From Chloroflexota bacterium (GTDB lineage: Bacteria; Chloroflexota; Anaerolineae; DTPP01), in NCBI GenBank assembly GCA_012514615.1, contig JAAYZY010000428.1:1-8768 (forward strand): DNA of 8,768 bases, given 5' to 3'. The notes under the pieces are model-generated. The model was not told the origin of the DNA. It searched no databases and saw nothing but the letters and a program-made list of their open reading frames with translations. Made by a program: the position numbers and the translations under genes. Every line of letters begins with the position of its first letter. The first letter of the stretch is position 1. Shown here piece by piece: positions 1-5,133 of this stretch.

Positions 1-32
1 CCCACACCAGAACGGATTCTGTTGCGAACCAG

Positions 33-39
33 AAAGGAG
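33..39 (+). promoter_or_regulatory. Shine-Dalgarno site of the dehydrogenase gene
   Basis: AAAGGAG lies 8 bases before the ATG at 48. The reading frame is open to the window edge, but it has no ATG, GTG or TTG before 48, so this site decides the start. The first 47 bases are less GC-rich than the genes and look like non-coding leader. A short frame 1-51 ends in TGA overlapping the ATG (ATGA), but its codons are unlike the neighbours, so I do not call it the tail of an upstream gene. Confidence 0.75.
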
Positions 40-47
40 CGACAAGG

Positions 48-950
48 ATGAACGTTGGTTTGGTCGGCGTCGGTACCATGGGCTCGCGCATCGCCAAGGC
101 GGTCATTGATGGGGGGCACCATCTGGTGGCCCGGGACATCGACCCCAAGGCCGAAGCGCTGGCGCGGGAACTTGGAGCGGAGGTGGTCAGTTCTCCCAAG
201 GCGGTGGCCCAGAAGGCCGAGGTGATCCTGCTTTCGCTGCCCCTGCCCAAGGACGTGGCCGAAGTGCTGCTGCGGGAGGGCGATGGGTTGCTGGCTGGAA
301 CGAAAGCTGGCCAGGTGATCGTGGACATGAGCACTGTCGACCCGATCTCCACCCAACACAACTACGAGATCGCCATGAAGCAGGGCGTGGGCTACCTGGA
401 TGCGCCAGTGCTGGGGCGGCCTCAGGGCATCGGCAAATGGACGCTGCCGGTGGGGGGCGACGCTGAGCCTCTGAGGAAGGCGCAGCCGATCCTGAACCTG
501 CTGGCCAAGAAGGCTGACCGCGTCGGGCCCTCTGGTTGGGGCGACCTGATCAAAGTCCTCAACAACATGATGTTTGCGGCCATCAACTCCATCACCGTGG
601 AGATCATGGCCTTGGCTTCCAAGATGGGCATGGACCCCAAAGTGCTCTACGAGACCATCGCCAACAGCGGGGCAGCCTCGGTGAGCAACCTCTTCGTGGA
701 GCTGGGCCCCAAGATCCTGGAGCGCGACTTCGACCCCCGCTTCACCGTAGACCTGCTGCACAAGGACGTCTCCCTGGGCATCGACATGGCCAAGGCGGTC
801 AAGGCGCCGCTCTTCATCGCTCCGGCCTGCCAGCTCCTCAACGAGATGGGCCGCGCCAAGGGCGTGGGCGATCGGGATACCAGCATCCTGGTGAACATCT
901 ACGAGGAGTATCTGGGCGTGACAGTGCAGCCAGGGGAAGGGGGCCAGTGA
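48..950 (+). CDS. NAD(P)-dependent beta-hydroxyacid dehydrogenase (3-hydroxyisobutyrate dehydrogenase family)
   Basis: A cytosolic dehydrogenase of 300 aa, the usual length for the family, whose members oxidise or reduce beta-hydroxyacids such as 3-hydroxyisobutyrate, tartronate semialdehyde or threonate. The N-terminal Rossmann motif is G7-V-G9-T-M-G12. The acidic run around D30-D32, at the end of the second strand, suggests a preference for NAD over NADP (inference). The family lysine is present as K169 in the context GDLIKVLNN, with N172 and N173, and a KD pair is at 239-240. The substrate loop normally reads DAPVSGG; here it is DAPVLGRP (118-125), so the substrate probably differs from 3-hydroxyisobutyrate. 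The C-terminal half is the all-helical family domain. The stop overlaps the start of the LarA-like gene by one base, implying co-translation and a shared pathway of hydroxy-acid or sugar-acid catabolism. The family assignment is firm; the substrate is unknown. Confidence 0.9.
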   Translation: MNVGLVGVGTMGSRIAKAVIDGGHHLVARDIDPKAEALARELGAEVVSSPKAVAQKAEVILLSLPLPKDVAEVLLREGDGLLAGTKAGQVIVDMSTVDPISTQHNYEIAMKQGVGYLDAPVLGRPQGIGKWTLPVGGDAEPLRKAQPILNLLAKKADRVGPSGWGDLIKVLNNMMFAAINSITVEIMALASKMGMDPKVLYETIANSGAASVSNLFVELGPKILERDFDPRFTVDLLHKDVSLGIDMAKAVKAPLFIAPACQLLNEMGRAKGVGDRDTSILVNIYEEYLGVTVQPGEGGQ

Positions 951-2371
951 TGAAGGAGGTCCTTGTCGAATACGGCGATGGGATGATGCCGATCCAGGTG
1001 CCCGATCACGCCCAGGTCATCCGCTACGGCGAAACCTACCGCGACCCCCCAGCGGTGGACCCGGTGGAGGCCACCCGCAAGGCGCTGGAACGGCCCCTGG
1101 GGCTGCCGCCCATCCGCGACCTGGTAGGGCCCGGCAGCAAGGTGGTCCTGGCCTTCCCCGACCAGGTGAAGGGCGGCATGCACGACCGCACCCACCGCAA
1201 GACGGCCACGCCGCTGATCCTGGCCGAGCTGGAGAAGGCCGGGGTCAAGGAAGAGAACATCACCCTGATCTGCGCCAACGGCCTACACCGCAAGAACACC
1301 CGTGAAGAGATGATGCAGTACATGCCGCCAGAGGTCATTAACCGCTTCTGGGGCAAGCGGCTCTTCTCCCACGACCCGGAGGACCCCGACATGATGGTCC
1401 ATCTGGGCGAAGACGGGATGGGCAACTACCTGGAGTTCAACCGCTACGCCGCGGAGGCGGACCTGTGCATCCTGTTGGGACACGCCCAGGGCAACCCCTA
1501 CGGCGGCTACAGCGGCGGAGCCAAGATGCCGGCCACCGGCCTTACCGGCTGGCAGTCCATCCGCTGCCACCACACCCCGGGCACCATGCACCGCCCCGAC
1601 TTCGTGCCGTCCACCACCGAGTCACACTTCCGCCGGCAGCTCCAGTCCATCGTGAGCACCATTGAAGAGCGCATCGGCAAGAAGCTCTTCATTGTGGACG
1701 CGGTGGTGGGTACCCATGCCGAGGTGCTGGGCGTCTATGCCGGCTCGGTGGAAGAGGTGGAGAAGGCCAGTTGGGAGCTGGCCAGCCGCCGCACCAACAT
1801 CTACGTGGACATGGAGAAGGTGGACGTGGTGGTGGTGGGCCTGCCCCGCGTCTTCCACTACGGGCCCGGCATGGGCACCAGCCCAGTGCTGATGAAGCAG
1901 GCCATGGGGGCCACCCTCTCCCGGGTCATGGGCGCCTTCAACCGCGGCGGCGTGGTCATCGCCCCCGGCATCTGCGATGGCTGGTTCAACGACGACTGGT
2001 TCCCTTCATACCGCGAGATCTACGACCTCTACCAGAAACACTGCACCCGCGTGTCGGACCTGATCCCCTTCGAGGAGGTGGTGGCTAGGCGTCCAGACTA
2101 CATCCATCGGTTCCGCTACGGCTACGCCTACCACCCGTTCCACGGCTTCTCCATGATGTACATGGGGGAGGTGGCCAGCCACCACACCAGCGCCCTCTAC
2201 ATGCCCGGGGCCAGGCAGCCCGGTTGGGCCCGCAGCATGGGCATCATCCCCACCCGCACCTACGACGAGGCTCTGCAGGACGCCCAGCGCTTCGTGGGCA
2301 AGAACCCACGCATCATGGTGCTGCCCGGCTACCTGCTCATGGTGCCGCCGCACATCTTCGCCACCAAGTAG
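950..2371 (+). CDS. LarA-like nickel-pincer racemase/epimerase family protein (lactate racemase domain)
   Basis: A 473-aa protein of the LarA superfamily (DUF2088 N-terminal domain about 10-215, LarA C-terminal domain about 280-430). In LarA from Lactiplantibacillus plantarum a nickel-pincer nucleotide is bound to K184, nickel is held by H200, and H108 and H174 shuttle protons. Matching segments here are GLHRKNTREE (H113, like H108), GYSGGAK (K192, like K184) and H208, exactly 16 residues after the lysine as in LarA. Ten residues before the lysine, where LarA has H174, there is N182; the nearest His is H178. This is typical of a homologue with another substrate. The ATG at 950 shares its A with the preceding TGA and follows a purine-rich AGGGGAAGG at 932-940. 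The frame is open further upstream, but that part is the shadow of the dehydrogenase gene. The cofactor genes larB, larC and larE are not in the window. Likely role: epimerise a hydroxy acid for, or after, the neighbouring dehydrogenase (inference). Confidence 0.88.
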   Translation: MKEVLVEYGDGMMPIQVPDHAQVIRYGETYRDPPAVDPVEATRKALERPLGLPPIRDLVGPGSKVVLAFPDQVKGGMHDRTHRKTATPLILAELEKAGVKEENITLICANGLHRKNTREEMMQYMPPEVINRFWGKRLFSHDPEDPDMMVHLGEDGMGNYLEFNRYAAEADLCILLGHAQGNPYGGYSGGAKMPATGLTGWQSIRCHHTPGTMHRPDFVPSTTESHFRRQLQSIVSTIEERIGKKLFIVDAVVGTHAEVLGVYAGSVEEVEKASWELASRRTNIYVDMEKVDVVVVGLPRVFHYGPGMGTSPVLMKQAMGATLSRVMGAFNRGGVVIAPGICDGWFNDDWFPSYREIYDLYQKHCTRVSDLIPFEEVVARRPDYIHRFRYGYAYHPFHGFSMMYMGEVASHHTSALYMPGARQPGWARSMGIIPTRTYDEALQDAQRFVGKNPRIMVLPGYLLMVPPHIFATK

Positions 2372-2407
2372 CAGCAGGCGGCGGAGGCCGCGTGAGGGAT
2401 GAACGGC

Positions 2408-2437
2408 GAAGCGAGGAGCTTACGGGCTCCTCGCTTC
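2408..2437 (+). terminator. Perfect 12-bp hairpin after the LarA-like gene
   Basis: GAAGCGAGGAGC (2408-2419) and GCTCCTCGCTTC (2426-2437) form a perfect 12-bp stem with a 6-base loop, 36 bases after the stop codon. No T-run follows on the plus strand, so it is not a classical intrinsic terminator. It could still stop transcription or protect the 3' end of the mRNA between the convergent genes. The structure reads the same on both strands. Confidence 0.55.
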
Positions 2438-2517
2438 CTGCGTTGAGATGGCGGCTCTACGGGCCCTACGGCATGCCCCCCGGTCGCGGGAACCTATCCA
2501 CCTTCGGGCGTCGGGGC

Positions 2518-2550
2518 GATGGATGCCCGTCTGCGCGGGAATGACGGAAC
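2518..2550. repeat. Dispersed GC-rich repeat, copy 1
   Basis: The segment GATGGATGCCCGTCTG followed by CGCGGGAATGACGGAAC matches a dispersed intergenic repeat known from many bacterial genomes, which gives spurious peptides such as MDARLRGNDG when translated. CCCG and CGGG inside it can pair as a small stem. The preceding bases (about 2487-2517) may be the variable part of the same element. A second, more degenerate copy starts about 95 bases later. Confidence 0.6.
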
Positions 2551-2612
2551 CGGTCCCGCCACTCCAACGCCAGACCGCCCGCGCTGTTGCCGGCGCGCCT
2601 GCTTCCCCATAC

Positions 2613-2642
2613 ACGCCCCCGGGCGCGGGCATGACGGAACGG
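2613..2642. repeat. Dispersed GC-rich repeat, copy 2 (degenerate)
   Basis: CGCGGGCATGACGGAAC (2624-2640) repeats the end of copy 1 with one mismatch, exactly 90 bases downstream and in the same orientation. The part to the left is less similar. The copy ends about 27 bases before the stop codon of the convergent toroid gene. The remaining bases of 2372-2668 show no gene that I can support. Confidence 0.5.
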
Positions 2643-2668
2643 GTCTACGGCGCTGCCGCGGAGCTTGG

Positions 2669-3715
2669 TTACTCGTCGGCCTCCGCCTGTCGCTTCAGCA
2701 CCCGCAACACTCGCAAAGCTCGCAGGGTGACCCACTTGCTGGGCTGCCCTTTGGCCTCCACATCGGCGTGGGTCTTGCCGGCGTAGGAGTACTCCATCTT
2801 CCAGCGACCGGCGGCGTCGCGCTTGCCCCGCAGCCACTCCAGGGCGTGGGCCAGGCGCGGGTCGCCGGCGCAGCCCAGGGTCGTCAGCGCCTCCAGGTTC
2901 TGCAGCACGTCGGTGACGTAGAAGACGGGGAAGCCGAACTGAAACCAACTGCGGCTGGGCTTGTCGCTGTAGCCGGCCGGGTAATCTGCGACGGCCGGGT
3001 CCCGCCCCAGCAAGAAGCCCAAGCCCACCTGGATGGCCTCTTGCACCAGGGGGGAGCGGGCCGCGGGCGGCACCTTGCCCAAGGCCAGCATCACCTTCAC
3101 CGCGCCCCAGGCGCAGGGCAGGCTGTTGTTGGCCGAGCAGCAGAAACCCGGGCCGCAGGTGGCGCTCTTGAGGTAGCGCAGGGACGCGGTCTTCTCCCCC
3201 GTTGGGGCCACTCCCTCCCCGGTCACCAGGCGAGCCAGGCACTCCAGTGCGCCCTGCAGGCGCAGGTCGGCGCCCCAGCCTAGGTCCAGCAGAGCGGCGC
3301 CCAGGTTCCCGTTGAGGCACAGGAGCGTCATGGACGAGTTGGCTTCGAAGGCAAACGCCCCCAGGGGGTTCAGACCGTGGCTCAAGACGTACTCGGCGGC
3401 GCGGGCCACGCGGCTGTCCGCGCCGTCGGCCCCCAACTGGGCAAGATAGCTGAGCGACCAGACGGTGCTGCGGTACTTGGGCATGTAGCCGGCGCCGGGG
3501 TGCTCCCACCAGCCTTCCGGGCGCTGCGCGGCCAGGACCGCCGGCACCGGGCCGCCGGCCATCACGTCCCGTTGCGCAGCTTGCCGCTCCTCGTCGTCCG
3601 ACGGACGCTCCAGCAGGTCTCGCAGCGCCAGGAAACGCGGCCCGGGGTTGGCGGGCTCTCGCTCCAGCAACCAACCCAACGCCTGCCGTCCCAGGGGATC
3701 CCACCAGTCGGTCAT
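2669..3715 (-). CDS. Alpha/alpha-toroid protein (terpenoid cyclase/prenyltransferase-like fold), function unknown
   Basis: A 348-aa protein, probably soluble: no signal peptide or membrane helix is seen. It consists of repeated helical pairs. A segment near 57-70, ending QRPEGWW, resembles the QW repeat of squalene/terpene cyclases (Q64, G68, W69), and a later one is near 298-306 (DAAGRW). I recall similar proteins from Anaerolineae that are often labelled, wrongly, as nitrogen fixation protein NifH; nothing here resembles nitrogenase reductase, since there is no P-loop. No DXDD or DDXXD catalytic motif of cyclases or prenyltransferases is visible, so enzyme activity is doubtful. A cysteine cluster (C187, C192, C193, C201) could bind a metal. 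The frame continues upstream without a stop, but a strong AAGGAGG six bases before the ATG at 3715 fixes the start. It is co-directional with the ubiE-like gene across a 341-base gap. Confidence 0.75.
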   Translation of the reverse strand: MTDWWDPLGRQALGWLLEREPANPGPRFLALRDLLERPSDDEERQAAQRDVMAGGPVPAVLAAQRPEGWWEHPGAGYMPKYRSTVWSLSYLAQLGADGADSRVARAAEYVLSHGLNPLGAFAFEANSSMTLLCLNGNLGAALLDLGWGADLRLQGALECLARLVTGEGVAPTGEKTASLRYLKSATCGPGFCCSANNSLPCAWGAVKVMLALGKVPPAARSPLVQEAIQVGLGFLLGRDPAVADYPAGYSDKPSRSWFQFGFPVFYVTDVLQNLEALTTLGCAGDPRLAHALEWLRGKRDAAGRWKMEYSYAGKTHADVEAKGQPSKWVTLRALRVLRVLKRQAEADE

Positions 3716-4056
3716 TCTGAGCCTCCTTCCACCAGCCAGCGGACAAGGGGTGCAGCGCTCCCCAGTGACCGGTCCCGCGGTGTTGGAGCGCCACCATATC
3801 CCAGAGCACTGCCGGGGCAGCCGCTCCGACGGAGATGGGCGGGCATGGGGGCCCGCCGCGCCGGCCGCTCGAGCCACCTGCTCCGGCTTGCCTGGGAACG
3901 GGATCTGCCGACCTCCGCCGTCGACAGAGGCCCACAGGGCCCGGTTGTCGGCACGGGGCCGCCCGCCAGGCGCAGGCCCCACGCTGTACCCCTGCGGGCT
4001 GCAGGAGCGGGAGCCGCCGGCCCGGGCATCTGGAGGGGCGTCTTGCCCTGGGCGCG
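3716..4056. other. 341-base stretch without a convincing gene
   Basis: This lies between the ubiE-like gene and the toroid gene, both on the minus strand. Several frames are open because of high GC, but none has a recognisable product, and third-position base use changes along the most likely one (3712-4029, minus). Two minus-strand frames look protein-like in turn: a piece with RALWASVDGGGRQ around 3900-3945 and one with VLWDMVALQHRG around 3770-3805. This could mean a decayed gene with a frameshift, or chance. A very GC-rich hairpin, GGCGGGC and GCCCGCC with a 6-base loop, lies at 3838-3857. I found no promoter with good hexamers here. Confidence 0.4.
3722..3728 (-). promoter_or_regulatory. 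Strong Shine-Dalgarno site of the toroid gene
   Basis: On the minus strand AAGGAGG is followed by six bases and the ATG at 3715-3713. It decides the start against the open frame that runs up to 4249. A different minus-strand frame (105 codons from 4029) ends in a TGA overlapping this ATG as ATGA. Confidence 0.8.
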
Positions 4057-4824
4057 TCAAGCGCTGAGGGGCTCGCCCTCCCCTGGCCGCACCCCCACAT
4101 GCACCGTCACCGTGCCCAGCATCAGCTTGCGGTAGCGCACCCCCCGGAAGCCAGCGCCTTCCATCAGCGCCTGCACCTGCTGCGGCGTGTAGAACTGCGC
4201 CACCGACTGGGGCAGGTAGCGGTAGGCCTGGAGATCGCCGCTGAGCCACCCGCCGACCAGCGGCACCAGCCGCCGGAAGTAGAACGAGAAAAGCCGCCCG
4301 AAGACCGGCGCCCGCGGCCAGGTGAGCTCCAGGCAGACCACCCGGCCGCCCGGCCGCACCACGCGCCGTTGTTCGGCGAAGGCCTGGGCCACATCGGCTA
4401 CGTTGCGCATCATGAAGGCGCTCATGGCCGCATCGAAGCGGCCGGCCGGGAACGGCAGGGCCAGGGCATCGGCCAGAGCCAACTGCGCCCGCCCAGACAG
4501 CCCGGCGGCCCCCAACCGCTCTTGGGCATGGTCCAGCATCTCCGGGGTAAAATCCACCCCCACTGCCTGCACCCCAGGGTGCTGCTGCGCGGCCTCAAGG
4601 AGCACGTCGCCAGAGCCCGTGGCCACATCCAACAGCAGCCCCTGGGGAGGCAAAGCCGCTTCGGCCAGGGCAACGCGGCGCCAAGCCCGATCGCGCCCCA
4701 AGCTCATCAGGCGGTTCATGCGATCGTAGTGGGCATGGATGGCCGAGAACATCCGCCGCACCTGCTGCCCCTTGTCGGCCCCCGGCACGGCGCCGGCCAC
4801 CTCGGCCTCTGTTGGTTGGTCCAT
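4057..4824 (-). CDS. ubiE: UbiE/MenG-type SAM-dependent methyltransferase (demethylmenaquinone methyltransferase)
   Basis: A 255-aa protein, close to the normal length, that methylates the quinone ring in the last step of menaquinone synthesis, probably at the inner face of the membrane. Family signatures in order: the N-terminal VRRMFSAIHAHYDRMNRLMS (22-41), SAM-binding motif I LLLDVATGSGD (63-73), acidic end of strand 2 VGVDFTPEMLD (88-98), ALALPFPAGRFD (120-131), MMRNVADV (138-145, where GLRNV or GIRNV is usual), LELTWP (165-170, usually LEFSKP), and YRYLPQSVAQFYTP (201-214, the YxYLPxSI signature). These deviations are modest. The start at 4824 is preceded by a G-rich stretch (GGGGGGA, about 8 bases away). 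A consensus promoter lies about 96 bases upstream. Menaquinone rather than ubiquinone is inferred from the presumed phylum; a related small-molecule methyltransferase cannot be excluded. Confidence 0.85.
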   Translation of the reverse strand: MDQPTEAEVAGAVPGADKGQQVRRMFSAIHAHYDRMNRLMSLGRDRAWRRVALAEAALPPQGLLLDVATGSGDVLLEAAQQHPGVQAVGVDFTPEMLDHAQERLGAAGLSGRAQLALADALALPFPAGRFDAAMSAFMMRNVADVAQAFAEQRRVVRPGGRVVCLELTWPRAPVFGRLFSFYFRRLVPLVGGWLSGDLQAYRYLPQSVAQFYTPQQVQALMEGAGFRGVRYRKLMLGTVTVHVGVRPGEGEPLSA

Positions 4825-4882
4825 CGCGCTGTCCCCCCATGGTGTTGGCCTTGTCGTCCACCCGTACCCCCACCGGGTCTGA

Positions 4883-4906
4883 GCCGTCTAACCTTCCGAA
4901 GACGGC
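4883..4906 (-). promoter_or_regulatory. Leader hairpin at the 5' end of the ubiE mRNA
   Basis: GCCGTCT (4883-4889) and AGACGGC (4900-4906) form a 7-bp stem with a 10-base loop. With the predicted minus-strand start near 4913, the stem would begin within about ten bases of the mRNA 5' end. There it could stabilise the transcript or be the target of a regulator. It is not a riboswitch I recognise. Confidence 0.4.
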
Positions 4907-4919
4907 CGCTTCCGTAGGG

Positions 4920-4947
4920 ATTATAGCCCTGGCGGCCACGTTGTCAA
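4920..4947 (-). promoter_or_regulatory. Consensus sigma70-type promoter of the ubiE-like gene
   Basis: On the minus strand TTGACA (4947-4942) is followed by 16 bases and TATAAT (4925-4920). Both hexamers match the consensus in all positions, which is striking in such GC-rich DNA. The start of transcription should be near 4913, giving a leader of about 90 bases. The -35 element sits in the small palindrome GTTGTCAAC (4940-4948). Confidence 0.8.
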
Positions 4948-4988
4948 CAGCCAGCCTGTGGGCGCGGGTACAGTTCTTGCTGCACAAC

Positions 4989-5027
4989 GTCAAGTCACCC
5001 TAGGCTATGCTTGACTTCCACCTAGCC
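4989..5027. promoter_or_regulatory. Interleaved inverted repeats at the kinase promoter (possible operator)
   Basis: GTCAAG (4989-4994) pairs with CTTGAC (5010-5015), and GGCTA (5003-5007) pairs with TAGCC (5023-5027). Both pairs have 15-base spacers. The right arm of the first overlaps the -35 hexamer and that of the second lies in the spacer, as expected for a repressor site. Arms this short can arise by chance. Confidence 0.3.
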
Positions 5028-5039
5028 GTGTGGTAGACT
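5011..5039 (+). promoter_or_regulatory. Sigma70-type promoter of the exopolysaccharide kinase unit
   Basis: TTGACT (5011-5016), a 17-base spacer and TAGACT (5034-5039). The -35 matches the consensus in 5 of 6 positions and the spacing is ideal. Transcription should start near 5046, leaving a leader of nearly 90 bases before the GTG start of the kinase gene. Confidence 0.65.
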
Positions 5040-5133
5040 TGCACGCAGAGGCGCCGAGGGCGACATAACGCGATGAGACCCTCGAGTACAGACCAGCACC
5101 CAACCCAAGCGCTGGCCGAGGAGCAGGCAGCAG

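Larger units (their letters stand above)
4825..5133. other. Divergent control region
   Basis: This 309-base region separates the leftward ubiE-like gene from the rightward kinase gene. It contains one promoter for each direction, a leader hairpin and a cluster of inverted repeats, each listed separately. The two -35 elements are about 65 bases apart and point away from each other. A 61-codon frame at 5073-5258 looks like chance. Confidence 0.7.

Noticed and set aside
1..51. C-terminus of an upstream gene ending in TGA at 49-51 (ATGA overlap)
   Set aside because: The 16 codons use A/T-ending codons unlike all neighbours and overlap the ribosome site; too short to support.
536..949. N-terminal extension of the LarA-like protein in the open frame before 950
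   Set aside because: This part lies wholly inside the dehydrogenase gene, has the composition of a shadow frame, and the family domain begins at the ATG at 950, which has a ribosome site.
2669..3715. Nitrogen fixation protein NifH, a name I recall being attached to similar proteins
   Set aside because: There is no P-loop or iron-sulfur cysteine pattern of nitrogenase reductase; the sequence is a helical toroid.
3770..3850. Possible cobalamin riboswitch on the minus strand (segments resembling CTGCCCC and CACTG)
   Set aside because: The essential conserved parts, including the GCCAGGAGACC-type box and the GGTG...ATCC segment, are missing or in the wrong order; the resemblance is explained by high GC.
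3712..4029. 105-codon minus-strand ORF ending as ATGA on the toroid start
   Set aside because: The overlap is attractive, but the product is Pro/Ala/Arg-rich without any recognisable pattern and third-base use is inconsistent; kept only as part of the gap description.
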